Source of the DNA: Streptomyces sp. AJS327
GTDB taxonomy: Bacteria; Actinomycetota; Actinomycetes; Streptomycetales; Streptomycetaceae
DNA: 64,000 bases
Direction: 5' to 3'
NCBI RefSeq assembly: GCF_013450295.1
Contig: NZ_SKBR01000002.1
Coordinates: 248,001 to 312,000 of the forward strand
Positions 45,437 through 55,213 of the stretch are shown here, in pieces. The position numbers and the translations under genes were made by a program. The notes beneath the pieces are model-generated. The model did no database searches, was not told the DNA's origin, and was given only the letters and a program-made list of their open reading frames with translations. Positions within the stretch are counted from its first letter, which is position 1. Each line of letters begins with the position of its first letter.

Positions 45437-46518
45437 GCGGACTGGGCCGGGGCCAGCGCCCGGCGAACCCGGACACTGAGCCAGCGGCCGTCGAACAGCA
45501 CCTCGGTGACCGTCTCGCCGCCCTGGTGGACGGCGAGCTGGGACACGACGCCCGGGAGCGGGTCCTCGCCCACCTGGCCACCTGCTGGAGCTGCAAGGCG
45601 GAGGCCGACGCCCAGCGGCGGCTGAAGAACGTCTTCGCGGACACCGCGCCGCCTCCTCCGTCGGACACCCTCATGGCCCGGCTCCAGGGGCTGCCCGCCG
45701 CCCCCGTCCCCCCGGAGGGCGGCCCCGGCCGCAGGGGGGGAGAGACCCCTCCCGGCGCGGGCGGCAGACGCTCCCCCTGGGACTTCGACCACCTCTCACC
45801 CAGGCGCTCCGGCGGGAAGTCCTCGCCGCTCTCCCCGGAGCGCGGATTCCGGATACACGAGGCCGAGCGGGCCGCCTCGCGCGGCCGTCGCTTCGCCTTC
45901 GCCGCCGCGGGAGCGTTCTCCCTGGCGGCGCTCGCCATGGGCGGGGCGCTCAACTCCGCTGCCAGCGGCGGCTCGTCGAGCGGCGGAGGGGCCTCCGCCA
46001 GCCCGGTGCGCAGCGCGTCGGCCGGTGGTGCGGGGCTGACGGCGCGGGACAGCGTCCGGCGTGCGCCCGCCTCGGAGACCTCCCGGCACGACCTCGGGGC
46101 GATGAGCGCGCCGGGTTCCGTCGCGCTGCCGGACGCCCCGGTGCGCGCCGGGCAGCTCAGCGTCCCCGCGCGGGACGGCGGTTCCAGCCCGGCCGACGCG
46201 ACCCCCGTACCCACGGCGCTCACCGGCCCCGCCCCGCGCACCTCCCCGCTGCTGGTCGACCGGTTCCAGCTGACCGGCCCGGCGCCGCGGTGGGGCCCGG
46301 GGCTGGAGACGCCCCGGGCGCCGTACACACCGCTGCTCGTCAACGCTCCGGTGCTCCCCACCGGAGCGCGGATCCCGGTCGAACCTCCGGCCGAGCAGGC
46401 GCCGCCGCCCGCCGAGGAGGCGGTGCCCGGGGTCTCCGGTCCCACGCCGATGGCCACCTCCGTGTCCTGGGCGCCGGAGCCCAACCCGGTGGCTCCCGGC
46501 GGTGGGGCGCGGAAGTGA
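45433..46518 (+). CDS. RseA-like zinc-finger (zf-HC2) anti-sigma factor
   Basis: This protein has 361 residues and starts with the GTG overlapping the sigE stop. The zinc anti-sigma motif H-x3-C-x2-C lies at His47, Cys51 and Cys54 (HLATCWSC). A span is predicted near residues 155-172 ([18 protein letters not shown]), and the rest is a low-complexity Pro/Ala/Ser-rich extracytoplasmic or linker region. It should hold SigE inactive at the membrane until stress. M. tuberculosis RseA is much shorter and lacks this tail. Confidence 0.88.
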   Translation: MSGLGRGQRPANPDTEPAAVEQHLGDRLAALVDGELGHDARERVLAHLATCWSCKAEADAQRRLKNVFADTAPPPPSDTLMARLQGLPAAPVPPEGGPGRRGGETPPGAGGRRSPWDFDHLSPRRSGGKSSPLSPERGFRIHEAERAASRGRRFAFAAAGAFSLAALAMGGALNSAASGGSSSGGGASASPVRSASAGGAGLTARDSVRRAPASETSRHDLGAMSAPGSVALPDAPVRAGQLSVPARDGGSSPADATPVPTALTGPAPRTSPLLVDRFQLTGPAPRWGPGLETPRAPYTPLLVNAPVLPTGARIPVEPPAEQAPPPAEEAVPGVSGPTPMATSVSWAPEPNPVAPGGGARK

Positions 46519-46620
46519 CCCTCGGCGGGCGGCGCCACCCCGCTGCACGGGATTCCCCGTAGCTGGTTGAATCCCTCTGCGGGCGGCGGGCAGCCCGCGT
46601 TGGCGATCTCTGGGGAGAGC

Positions 46621-48789
46621 ATGGAAGAGGCGAAGGGCTCCGGACCGAGGGCGAAGTGGTGGAGCCGTCCACGACGCTTCGCCGACAGCCGGTCACCGGA
46701 GGAGCCCGGGGCTGCCGGAACCGGACACCCCACCGGGGGCGGACCGGAGCCGGTGGCTACCCCGGACCTCCCCGCTGGCGAGGACACTCCGCACGGCGCT
46801 GGCACCCCCGAGGGGGGCGGGCCCGGGAGCGGCGGTGTCCCGGAAGGCCACGACCCCGACGGCGGAGCCGCCGCGGAGAGTGCGGCCGCTACCGCGTCCG
46901 ACCGCCGGGCCGTACCGAGGGACGGGGCCGCTTCCGAGCCGGAGGCGGACACCGCCCCGGCCCCACGGGGCCCGGCGGCCGAGGACGACCCACGCACCGC
47001 CGAACCGGCCACGGCGGCGCTGCCCCGGGCCCGTCGGGACTCCAGCGCCCCCGATCCCGTACCGCCCACGGCGTCTGGAGCGGGGGAAGCGGAGCGAGCC
47101 GCCGAACCCTCAACCGCCGCCGCCCCGCAGGCGCCCTCCGCGGCCTCCGCGCGGGAGCCCCGCCCCGACGCCGGGAGTTCTCCGGCACCGGAGACCGGGA
47201 CGGAAACTCCCGTGACGGAAACCTCCGGGAAGGAGCCCGTCCCCGGGGAGGTGGCCCAGAGGGAGACCGCCCGAGAGGAGGGCCCGCGCGGGGACCCCGG
47301 GTCCACCGCGAGCGGCGCCGAGGCGGAGACGGTGCCCACCGCCCCGCTGCACGGCGAGGACCCGTACGCCACCCCGCCCTACGGCCGCCCAGGACCCTGG
47401 GCGCCCGCACCGCCGGTGCAGCTGCCCCCGGCTGGCGGCACCCCGCCGCACGGCACCGTGCTGCCCCCCGGCACGGGCGGCGGGCTCCCGCCGTCACCGT
47501 CCGCACCGGCACCGGCGTCGCCACCGGCACCGGCCCCGGCTCCCGGCGGCACTCCGCCGCACGGCGTGGTCATCGGGCCGGGCGCCCCCCAGCGGCAGAC
47601 GGCCTCGCCCTGGCTGCGGTACGACCCGTGGGCCGCGAACCCCGCCGGACCGGGGGCGCTCGCCCCGGAGGCCCCGGCCGCGCCCCGTGGCCGGGGGCGC
47701 GTGGTGGTCGGGGCGCTGGTGATCGCGCTGCTCGCCGGGGGTTCCGGTGGCGCCCTCGGGGTGTACGCGGAGCGCAACGGCGGGCTGGGCGGTATCGACC
47801 TGCCGCAGTCCGGGGAGGACGGTGACGCCTCGCGGCGCGCGCCGGGCAGCATCGCCGGGATCGCGCAGCGGGCGCTGCCCGGTGTGGTGACGCTCCACGC
47901 CGAGGCGGGGGAGGGCGACAGCACCGGTACCGGCTTCGTGCTGGACGAGCGCGGGCACATCCTGACCAACGCGCACGTGGTGGACGGGGTCGGCCCGGAC
48001 GAGCCGGTGCGGGTCACCTTCCGTGGCGGGGACACGGTCGAGGCCGAGGTCGTCGGCAAGGACGGCGGCTACGACGTCGCGGTGGTGAAGGTCGGCAGGG
48101 TGAACGGCCTCCAGCCGCTGCCGCTGGGCAACTCGGACTCCGTCCGTGTCGGCGACCCGGTCGTGGCGATCGGCTCGCCCTTCGACCTGGACGGCACGGT
48201 CACCTCCGGAATCATCAGCGCCAAGGGCCGCCCCATCACCGCCGGAGGCGGGAAGAGCGAGACGAGCTACGTCAACGCGCTCCAGACCGACGCCCCGATC
48301 AACCCCGGCAACTCGGGCGGGCCGCTGATGAACAGCGAGGGCCGGGTCGTCGGTGTGAACAGCGCGATCAAGGCGGCCGGGGGCGGTGGCGGCGGCCCCG
48401 AGGGCGGCAGCGGCGGCAGCATAGGGCTCGGCTTCGCCATCCCGGTCAACCAGGCCAAGCGGGTGGCCGAGGAGCTGATCAACGACGGGCGGGCCAGCCA
48501 CCCGGTGATCGGCGTCAGCCTCGACCTGGAGTACTCCGGGGACGGCGCCCGGATCGGGGACGCGCAGGACGGCCCCGCGGTACGTCGCGGCAGTCCCGCC
48601 GACCGCGCGGGTCTCCGGGAGGGCGACGTCGTCACCGCGGTGGACGACGAGCCGGTGCACACCGGACAGGAGCTGATCGTCAAGATCGGAAGCCGCGCTC
48701 CGGGAGAGAAGGTGCGGCTCAGGCTGTTGCGGGACGGAAAGGAGCGGTCCGCCCGGATGACGCTGGAATCGGCGACGGACGGTCGGTGA
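46621..48789 (+). CDS. HtrA/DegP-like membrane serine protease with PDZ domain
   Basis: This protein has about 722 residues from the ATG at 46621 (GGGGAG three bases upstream, rather close; a TTG at 46567 is an alternative). Residues 1 to about 345 are a Pro/Glu/Ala-rich cytoplasmic region. One span lies near 361-383. The trypsin-like domain has the triad His452 (TNAHVVDG), Asp485 (GGYDVAVV) and Ser565 (NPGNSGGPL), and a PDZ domain follows (GLREGDVVTAVDDEPV). It probably degrades misfolded envelope proteins and may help release SigE. It follows the anti-sigma gene, as in M. tuberculosis. Confidence 0.93.
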   Translation: MEEAKGSGPRAKWWSRPRRFADSRSPEEPGAAGTGHPTGGGPEPVATPDLPAGEDTPHGAGTPEGGGPGSGGVPEGHDPDGGAAAESAAATASDRRAVPRDGAASEPEADTAPAPRGPAAEDDPRTAEPATAALPRARRDSSAPDPVPPTASGAGEAERAAEPSTAAAPQAPSAASAREPRPDAGSSPAPETGTETPVTETSGKEPVPGEVAQRETAREEGPRGDPGSTASGAEAETVPTAPLHGEDPYATPPYGRPGPWAPAPPVQLPPAGGTPPHGTVLPPGTGGGLPPSPSAPAPASPPAPAPAPGGTPPHGVVIGPGAPQRQTASPWLRYDPWAANPAGPGALAPEAPAAPRGRGRVVVGALVIALLAGGSGGALGVYAERNGGLGGIDLPQSGEDGDASRRAPGSIAGIAQRALPGVVTLHAEAGEGDSTGTGFVLDERGHILTNAHVVDGVGPDEPVRVTFRGGDTVEAEVVGKDGGYDVAVVKVGRVNGLQPLPLGNSDSVRVGDPVVAIGSPFDLDGTVTSGIISAKGRPITAGGGKSETSYVNALQTDAPINPGNSGGPLMNSEGRVVGVNSAIKAAGGGGGGPEGGSGGSIGLGFAIPVNQAKRVAEELINDGRASHPVIGVSLDLEYSGDGARIGDAQDGPAVRRGSPADRAGLREGDVVTAVDDEPVHTGQELIVKIGSRAPGEKVRLRLLRDGKERSARMTLESATDGR

Positions 48790-48871
48790 GACGGGCTCCC
48801 GCCCCGTGGTGGTCTCCGGGTACCGTGACACCGGGCCGTACCGGCCGAGGACGTACTGAGGGAGCTGAGCG

Positions 48872-49396
48872 GTGTTCTTCGATATAGGACCCCTTGAGCT
48901 GTTGGTGCTCATCATTCTCGCGGTGCTCATTTTCGGGCCGGAGAAACTGCCCAAGGTGATCCAGGACACGGCCAATCTCATCCGCAAGGTGCGGGAGTTC
49001 TCCGACAGTGCCAAGAACGACATCCGGTCCGAACTCGGCCCGGAGTTCAAGGACTTCGAATTCGAGGACCTCAACCCCAAGACGTTCGCCAAGAAGCACC
49101 TGCTGGACAACGACGAGCTGGGGCTGAAGGAGATTCAGAGCAGTTTCGACCTGCGCAAGGATCTCGCCGAGGTCACCGACGCGGTGAACGGCACCGAGTC
49201 CGCGGACGAGCCCGCCTCCGGGTCCGGCGCGAACGGCTCCGGCCAGCGGCACAGCCTGAGCAAGGAGCCCGGCACCGGCGCGAAGGCCGACCTCAGCAAG
49301 GAGCGGCCGTCCGCGAACGGCGCGGAGCCCGCCTCGGGCGAGCCGGTGACGCTCTCGAAGAACACCCCGCCGCCGTTCGACGCCGACGCGACGTAA
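48872..49396 (+). CDS. tatB: Sec-independent protein translocase subunit TatB
   Basis: This protein has 174 residues with a GTG start after GGGAGCTGAGC. It has the N-terminal span IGPLELLVLIILAVLIFGPEKLP, the conserved FGPEKLP hinge, an amphipathic helix (IQDTANLIRKVREFSDSAKND) and a long polar C-tail ending in Asp/Ala. These are TatB features. With TatA and TatC (not in this window) it exports folded twin-arginine proteins. The position after htrA matches M. tuberculosis. Confidence 0.92.
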   Translation: MFFDIGPLELLVLIILAVLIFGPEKLPKVIQDTANLIRKVREFSDSAKNDIRSELGPEFKDFEFEDLNPKTFAKKHLLDNDELGLKEIQSSFDLRKDLAEVTDAVNGTESADEPASGSGANGSGQRHSLSKEPGTGAKADLSKERPSANGAEPASGEPVTLSKNTPPPFDADAT

Positions 49397-49750
49397 CCGG
49401 CTTACCCGTCCGCGAAGCGTCCGGGTCGCGGCCGCGGCCCCTCCGCGGCGGCCTGGTCCCCGCTGGCTGATGCGTGCTGGTGCCCGGCCGGGTGCCGACG
49501 CGGACCGCGTTCCCCCTTCGCCCCTTCGCCTCCTCCGCTCGCGACCGCGCGGGGGCGCGCGGTGCGGCCTCCGCGAGACGCCCGCTTCCGCTGGGCCGAC
49601 TGAGTCTCATCTCACGTCTCGTGACGCCGCCCGATCTCCGGTCATGCCCGACACGGCCCATCCGGGTAGCTATCCTCCCTGTGTCCGGGGTCGCCGTCCT
49701 AGGGGGGCGGACTGCCCGTGGCACAGGGCATGTGAGGAGGCGTCACACAG
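49397..49750. other. Intergenic region after tatB
   Basis: No gene is supported here. A GTAGCTATCC sequence near 49676-49685, resembling a -10, precedes the next gene by about 70 bases; an ACAGCTATCC copy lies before the PHP gene at 59320-59329. AGGAGG at 49736-49741 is the binding site of the next gene. Confidence 0.35.
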
Positions 49751-50404
49751 ATGGAGACGACGAGTCGGGTAGCGGGGCAACCCGGGCCCGGCGCACAGGG
49801 GGATACCGGTGCGCGGCGGGCGGTTGACGAGTTTCTGCTGGCCGCCTTTCCGTGGTACGGGCTGGACGAGGCGTTCACCGGGCCGCGCTGGCTGATGCGG
49901 GTCGGCGCGGGCGCCGACGGCACGGTGGAGCACGGTTCCACCGGACACGGGGAGGAGCCCTCCCTCCGGGCCGAGACCAGCCAGGAGGGGCAGCGCTTCG
50001 CCGTGGTGGTGACGGTCGCCAGCCGTCCGGTGCGCCGTAGCGCGGACGGAACCGGCGTACTGGAGGCCACCTCGGTCTCGACGGCCGCATGGCTGGCCGG
50101 ATCCGGCCTGCTGTCCTGCTCCTGGCCGCTGGAGATGGAGCGGGCGCTCCGGCAGGACTGGCTGGACCAGCAGACGGTGGTGGCCTGGGAGCTGGCCGAC
50201 GACCTGGGGGGAGCTGGCTGGTCGACGCTGTCGCTGCCGGTCGACGGGGTGCCGAGGGACTTCCACTACCGGGAGTCGGCCTACGGCTGGGTCCTCGCTG
50301 GATCCGCGCGGGACGGAGTCCACCTGGGCGCCTACGGACGGGGGATGAGCGCCTACGGCCTGGGCTTCTCGGTCGTCAAGGACATCGCGAGCTACGAGGG
50401 CTGA
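49751..50404 (+). CDS. Conserved streptomycete protein of unknown function
   Basis: The ATG at 49751 has AGGAGG ten bases upstream. The 217 residues contain no signal peptide or span. Segments that look conserved are LLAAFPWYGLDEAFTGPRW near residue 30 and YGRGMSAYGLGFSVVKDI near the C-terminus. Aromatic-rich alternating strands suggest an all-beta fold. I recognise no family. It converges on mrp with a 449-base gap. Confidence 0.7.
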   Translation: METTSRVAGQPGPGAQGDTGARRAVDEFLLAAFPWYGLDEAFTGPRWLMRVGAGADGTVEHGSTGHGEEPSLRAETSQEGQRFAVVVTVASRPVRRSADGTGVLEATSVSTAAWLAGSGLLSCSWPLEMERALRQDWLDQQTVVAWELADDLGGAGWSTLSLPVDGVPRDFHYRESAYGWVLAGSARDGVHLGAYGRGMSAYGLGFSVVKDIASYEG

Positions 50405-50853
50405 CCGCCCACCGGCCGGTGCCCGGGCCCGGGCCACGCCCGCACCGACCCCAGCGGTTCCGACACGACCGGTCGCGTACCGCCGATCCACCGACCACCG
50501 TGGCTCACGCGTCCGCGAGCCGGGCCGCCCGTCCGGGCGCCCGCCGCGCGGAACGCTCACCGGGGCGCCGCACGCCTACCGCCTGGGGCGCCCCTCTCCC
50601 CGTTCTCCCGGGCTCCCGGGTTCTTCCGGGCTCCTCCCGGCCCCTTCCCCTCCGGCCGCCTACCGGCCGTCCGCGGCTCGTCAGCTGCCCGGGCACTCCC
50701 CGGGGGGATGCCGCCCGGGAGGGGTGGGCCGCCCCGGCGTCCGGTCTTCCCGGACGCGGTGCTTCCGGTCTTCCCGGGTGATCGGTGACGGACGGCGCCC
50801 CCGCACCGGCGGCCGGGAGGCCGGTCCGGTGACGGGGGCGCCGGGCCCTCGGA
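50405..50853. other. Convergent intergenic region with mrp terminator
   Basis: No gene is seen. The left part is Pro-codon-like low complexity (repeated CCGGGCTCC units at 50605-50645). The right end holds the hairpin listed separately. Confidence 0.4.
50794..50842 (-). terminator. Terminator of the mrp operon
   Basis: GGCGCCCCCG (50794-50803) pairs with CGGGGGCGCC (50833-50842), with further CCGG pairing and a GGCC hairpin inside. It begins 12 bases beyond the mrp stop. Confidence 0.75.
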
Positions 50854-52008
50854 TCAGAACTTGTTGCTCGGGGTGAGGCCGAGGGAGAGACCGGAGAGTC
50901 CGCGCTGACGCCCGCCGAGCTTGCCGGCCATCGCGCGCAGCGCCGATCCGGCGGCCGAGTCCGGGTCGCTGAGGACCACCGGCTTGCCCTCGTCCCCGCC
51001 CTCACGCACCCGCGGGTCGATCGGGATGGCGCCGAGCACCGGCACCTCCGCCCCGGTGGTCCGGGTCAGGCCCTCGGCCACCATCGCGCCGCCGCCGGTG
51101 CCGAAGACGTCGATCATCTCGTCGCAGTGCGGGCAGGGGAGGCCGGACATGTTCTCGATGACGCCGACGATCTTCTGGTGCGTCTGGACGGCGATCGAAC
51201 CGGCCCGCTCGGCCACCTCGGCGGCGGCCTGCTGCGGGGTCGTCACCACCAGGATCTCGGCGTTCGGCACCAGCTGCGCGACGGAGATCGCGATATCGCC
51301 GGTGCCGGGCGGCAGGTCGAGCAGGAGCACGTCGAGGTCGCCCCAGTAGACGTCGGCGAGGAACTGCTGGAGAGCCCGGTGCAGCATCGGGCCGCGCCAG
51401 ACGACGGGCGAGTTGCCCGGGGTGAACATCCCGATCGAGATGACCTTCACGCCGTTCGCCGAGGGCGGCATGATCATGTCCTCGACCTGGGTCGGCTTGC
51501 CGTCCGCGCCGAGCATCCGGGGCACCGAGTGGCCGTAGATGTCCGCGTCCACCACGCCGACCTTCAGGCCGTCGTCGGCCAGCGCGGCGGCCAGGTTGAC
51601 CGTCACCGAGGACTTGCCGACCCCGCCCTTGCCGGAGGCGACGCAGTAGACCCGGGTCAGCGAGCCGGGCTGGGCGAACGGGATCTCCCGCTCCGCCGCC
51701 CCGCCGCGCAGCGAGTCCCGCAGCGCCTTGCGCTGCTCGTCGTTCATGACGTCCAGTTCGACGCCGACCTCGGTGACGCCCGGAACGCCCCGCACGGCCT
51801 CGGTGACGTTGGAGGTGATCGTCTCCCGCAGGGGGCAGCCGGACACCGTCAGGTAGATGCCCACATCGACCCTGCCACCCGGGGCGATGTCCACTGATTT
51901 GACCATCCCCAGGTCGGTGATCGGCCGGTGGATCTCCGGGTCGTTCACCGTCGCGAGCGCGGTGCGTACCGCGTCTTCGGTCGGGGCGGGAGCGGTGTCG
52001 GTAGCCAT
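50854..52008 (-). CDS. mrp: Mrp/NBP35 family iron-sulfur carrier ATPase
   Basis: This protein has 384 residues. The N-terminal MIP18/DUF59 domain (residues 10-95, NDPEIHRPITDLGMV, SGCPLRE) is followed by the P-loop domain with deviant Walker A KGGVGKS (127-133), DADIYGHS, DLPPGTGD and the metal-binding CPHC (Cys292, Cys295). It carries Fe-S clusters to target proteins. The start ATG at 52008 lacks a clear Shine-Dalgarno sequence. It is the last gene of a three-gene operon with the DUF1003 and MgtE_N genes, matching Rv1229c-Rv1232c. Confidence 0.95.
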   Translation of the reverse strand: MATDTAPAPTEDAVRTALATVNDPEIHRPITDLGMVKSVDIAPGGRVDVGIYLTVSGCPLRETITSNVTEAVRGVPGVTEVGVELDVMNDEQRKALRDSLRGGAAEREIPFAQPGSLTRVYCVASGKGGVGKSSVTVNLAAALADDGLKVGVVDADIYGHSVPRMLGADGKPTQVEDMIMPPSANGVKVISIGMFTPGNSPVVWRGPMLHRALQQFLADVYWGDLDVLLLDLPPGTGDIAISVAQLVPNAEILVVTTPQQAAAEVAERAGSIAVQTHQKIVGVIENMSGLPCPHCDEMIDVFGTGGGAMVAEGLTRTTGAEVPVLGAIPIDPRVREGGDEGKPVVLSDPDSAAGSALRAMAGKLGGRQRGLSGLSLGLTPSNKF

Positions 52009-52064
52009 GCGGAAATGGTACGGCGCCGCGGCCGGGGCCCCGAAGCCGCGGGTGGCGGTCTCGG

Positions 52065-52769
52065 TCACGCCTCCGGCGCGCGGCCGCCCGTCGCCCGGGG
52101 CCCGTCCGCGCCGCCGGAGCCACCGGTGCCGTCAGGCCCCGCCGGGCCGCCGGGTTCCGAGGGCGGCGCTCCGGGCTCTCCGGGCTCTCTGGGCTCTCCG
52201 GGCGGTGGACGGTGGCGCCGCTCCGCCTCCCGCTCCTCCCAGGTGTCCCGCTCCAGCTCCCGCATCAGCACCTGGAGCTCCGACCTGATCCAGTCCCGGG
52301 TCGCCACCTCGCCCAGGCCCATCCGCAGGGCGGCGATCTCGCGGGTGAGGAACTCCGTGTCGGCGATGCTGCGTTCGTTCTGCTTCCGGTCCTGCTCCAG
52401 ATTGACGCGGTCACGGTCGTCCTGCCGGTTCTGCGCGAGCAGGATCAGCGGCGCCGCGTAGGACGCCTGGAGGGAGAGTGCCAGGGTCAGGAAGATGAAC
52501 GGGTACTCGTCGAAGCGCGCGGCCCGGGGCAGCGCGACGTTCCACAGCACCCAGAGCGCGATGACCACCGTCATCCACACGATGAACCGCCCGGTACCGA
52601 GGAACCGCGCGATCTTCTCCGACAGCCGCCCGAAGGCGTCCGGGTCGTACTCCGGAAGCAGGCTGCGGCGCCGCACCTGGGGCAGATCCAGCCGGATCCG
52701 CGGGCGCTGGGCGCCGGGCACCTCCCGGGTCCGCTCCTCGCGCTCCCGCTCGCCGTTCCGTTCAGCCAT
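52065..52769 (-). CDS. DUF1003 domain membrane protein
   Basis: This protein has 234 residues; the ATG at 52769 overlaps the end of the upstream gene by eight bases. A charged N-terminus precedes EKIARFLGTGRFIVWMTVVI, span 1, DEYPFIFLTLALSLQASYAAP (span 2) and ILLAQNRQDDRDRVN, the DUF1003 signature. A coiled-coil region (about 145-190) and a Pro/Gly-rich tail follow. The function is unknown. The family often accompanies MgtE-like or CBS proteins, as here. Confidence 0.9.
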   Translation of the reverse strand: MAERNGEREREERTREVPGAQRPRIRLDLPQVRRRSLLPEYDPDAFGRLSEKIARFLGTGRFIVWMTVVIALWVLWNVALPRAARFDEYPFIFLTLALSLQASYAAPLILLAQNRQDDRDRVNLEQDRKQNERSIADTEFLTREIAALRMGLGEVATRDWIRSELQVLMRELERDTWEEREAERRHRPPPGEPREPGEPGAPPSEPGGPAGPDGTGGSGGADGPRATGGRAPEA

Positions 52770-54186
52770 GCCCGCCGTTCCCTTCGGGGCTCGCGCGCCG
52801 CTCCCCGGCACCGCCCGGCCCGCCGTCCGCCGCTCCCGCGCCGTCGGGGACCTCGCCCCGCCGCCCCGTGAGCGTCGCGGACCGGGGGTCCAGCAGCCGG
52901 GTGGCGTCCGTGGGGTGGGGCCCGTGCGGACCGTGCGGCTCGTGCGCGGCCGCCTCCCGCCAGTCCTCGGGCAGCAGGTGGTCGAGGACGTCGTCCACCG
53001 TGACCGCGCCGAGCAGATGCCCACCCTCGTCGACGACGGGCGCCGCGACGATGTTGTACGCGGCGAGATAGCTGGTCAGAGCGGGCAGCGGGGTGTTCGG
53101 CGGCAGGGGGCGCAGATCCGCGTCCACGATCGAGGCGACGAGGGTGAACGGCGGGTCGCGCAGCAGCCGCTGGAAGTGCACGACGCCGAGGTACCGGCCG
53201 GTGGGGGTCTCGTCGGGTGGGCGGCAGACGAACACCTGGGCCGCCAGCGGGGCGGGCAGCTCCCGCTGGCGGATCCGCGCCAGCGCGTCCGCGACCGTCG
53301 CGTCCGGGCGCAGCACGATCGGCTCGGTCGTCATCAGCCCGCCCGCGGTGCTCTCCTCGTACGTCAGCAGCCGCCGCACGGGAGCGGCGTCCTGGGGCCG
53401 CATCATCTCCAGCAGCCGCTCCATGTCGGGCTCGGGCAGCTCGGAGAGCAGGTCGGCCGCGTCGTCCGGGGCCATCGCCTCCAGCACCCCGGCGGCCCGC
53501 TCGTCCTGGAGCTGGCCGAGGATCTCGATCTGGTCGTCCTCGGGCAGCTCCTCCAGCACGCTGGCCAGCTGGTCGTCGTGGAGCGCGGCGGCGACCTCGG
53601 CCCGGCGCTTGGCGGAGAGGTGGTGCAGCACGTTCGCGAGGTCGGCGGGGCGCAGCTGCTCGAAGGCGGCCAGCAGGTGGGTCGCCCCCTGGTCCCGCTC
53701 CTCCCGGGCGAAGCCGGTGACGGCCGACCACTCGACGGTCAGCGTCTCGCCGCGCCGCCGGAGTCCGCCCGGGCGGCCCCGGCGGACGAAGACCTTGTCG
53801 ATCTGCCAGTCGCGGCGGGCCGGGAGCTGCTGGAGCCGCACGTCCAGCACGGTGACGCGCTCCCCGGTCTCGATCAGCGTGACGTTCCGGTCCAGCAGCT
53901 CGCCGAGCACCAGCGTCTCGGCCGACCGCTGCTCGAAGCGGCGCATGTTGAGGACGCCGGTGATGATGACCTGGCCGGACTCGATGCCGGTCACCCGCGT
54001 CATCGGCACGAACACCCGCCGCCTGCTGACGACTTCGACGACCAGCCCCAGCACGCTGGGCGGCCGGGGCTCACCGCTGAGCAGCGCGACGACGTCCCGG
54101 ACCCGCCCGACCTGGTCGCCCGCGGGGTCGAACACCGCGACGCCCGAGAGGTGGGAGACGAAGACCCGGAGCGCTCCGGCCGCCAT
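52762..54186 (-). CDS. MgtE N-domain/CBS-domain protein without transporter domain
   Basis: This protein has 474 residues from the ATG at 54186 (GAGGGAGG upstream). The N-terminal PRC-barrel-like part (FVSHLSGVAVFDPAGDQVGRV) is followed by MgtE_N helices (LRPADLANVLHHLSAKRRAEV, LDELPEDD-type repeats) and two CBS domains (AGGLMTTEPIVLRPDATV; LLGAVTVDDVLDHLLPEDW). There is no membrane span, so this is the Mg2+-sensing half of MgtE without the channel. The homologue Rv1232c has the same form. It may report Mg2+ or nucleotides to the DUF1003 protein or to CorA nearby. Confidence 0.9.
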   Translation of the reverse strand: MAAGALRVFVSHLSGVAVFDPAGDQVGRVRDVVALLSGEPRPPSVLGLVVEVVSRRRVFVPMTRVTGIESGQVIITGVLNMRRFEQRSAETLVLGELLDRNVTLIETGERVTVLDVRLQQLPARRDWQIDKVFVRRGRPGGLRRRGETLTVEWSAVTGFAREERDQGATHLLAAFEQLRPADLANVLHHLSAKRRAEVAAALHDDQLASVLEELPEDDQIEILGQLQDERAAGVLEAMAPDDAADLLSELPEPDMERLLEMMRPQDAAPVRRLLTYEESTAGGLMTTEPIVLRPDATVADALARIRQRELPAPLAAQVFVCRPPDETPTGRYLGVVHFQRLLRDPPFTLVASIVDADLRPLPPNTPLPALTSYLAAYNIVAAPVVDEGGHLLGAVTVDDVLDHLLPEDWREAAAHEPHGPHGPHPTDATRLLDPRSATLTGRRGEVPDGAGAADGGPGGAGERRASPEGNGGHG

Positions 54187-54356
54187 CAGCGCCTCCCTCA
54201 CACGGCAGTCTGGGGGGAATGTCACGTATGCCGGGTTCAGGCTAGCCTGCCGGCCTCGGGGAGCGCCCCGTGAGCTGGGCCGGACGGTTACCTTCCACCG
54301 GACCGAGCCCCCACGGGTAGGGTGCGGGCCTGCCCCTAGCTCAGGAGGAAGTCGAC

Positions 54357-55118
54357 GTGACTGGAAGGGCTCGCGCGGGTCGGACCGCGACACTGGCGGG
54401 GACCGTGTGCCTGGGCCTCACCGCCCTGCTCACCGGGTGCGGGCAGGAGGAGGACCCGGACGAGGGCACCAACGGGCTCGGGAAGCTGTCCCCGGCCAAG
54501 GCCGAGATGAAGGCCCGCAAGGCCGCGGAGTCCGCCAGCGCGGTGCGCCTGACCGGCAACGTCGAGAGCAAGGGGGGCACCCACCGGCTGGAGATGCGGC
54601 TGACGGGGAACGGCGGCATGGGCCAGGTGTCCACCAAGGGCGGCGGCACCTTCGAGCTGCTCCGGGTCGGGCAGGACCTGTACCTGAAGGCGGGCGGCGA
54701 CTTCTGGGCCCGGCAGGCGAAGAGCGGCGCGAAGCCCACCGAGGCCGACCTCCGCGCCGCCGGCAAGCTGGACGGCAAGTACGTCAAGGTCCCGCGCGGC
54801 GACCCGGCCTACAAACAACTGCGCGGCTTCACCGATAAGCGCGTCCTGCTGGACGGCCTGCTGGCGATGGACGGCAAGCGGGCCGCGGACGAGCGAGGCG
54901 AGGTCGGCGGTCTGGAGACGCTGCGGGTGACCGCGGGGGAGGGGGCCAGCGGCGGCAGCGTGCACGTCTCGCTGAACGGCACCCCCTATCCCCTCCAGGT
55001 CGAGCGGGCCGGGGGCCGGGGCAAGGTCGAACTCACCGACTGGAACAAGAAGTTCACCCTGCGCGCGCCGAAGAAGGAACACACCGTCGACTACGGGAAG
55101 CAGATCACGGCCGACTGA
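54357..55118 (+). CDS. LppX/LprG-like lipoprotein
   Basis: This protein has 253 residues. The GTG at 54357 has AGGAGG eight bases upstream. The signal peptide ends LLTGC (Cys28). The mature protein begins with a helix (KAEMKARKAAESASAVRL) and then a run of beta strands (TGNVESKGGTHRLEMRLTG, YLKAGGDFWARQ), the layout of the LolA/LppX_LprAFG fold that binds lipids or wall components. Sequence similarity to named members is not evident by eye. It is divergent from the MgtE_N operon. Confidence 0.8.
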   Translation: MTGRARAGRTATLAGTVCLGLTALLTGCGQEEDPDEGTNGLGKLSPAKAEMKARKAAESASAVRLTGNVESKGGTHRLEMRLTGNGGMGQVSTKGGGTFELLRVGQDLYLKAGGDFWARQAKSGAKPTEADLRAAGKLDGKYVKVPRGDPAYKQLRGFTDKRVLLDGLLAMDGKRAADERGEVGGLETLRVTAGEGASGGSVHVSLNGTPYPLQVERAGGRGKVELTDWNKKFTLRAPKKEHTVDYGKQITAD

Positions 55119-55213
55119 CCGCCCCGGCCGCCCCGCGGCCGTCGCGGACCGGGAGCCGTCGCGGACCCGGGGCCGGGCGCCGGGATGCCCGCCGGGCGCG
55201 TGCGCGACGCGGC

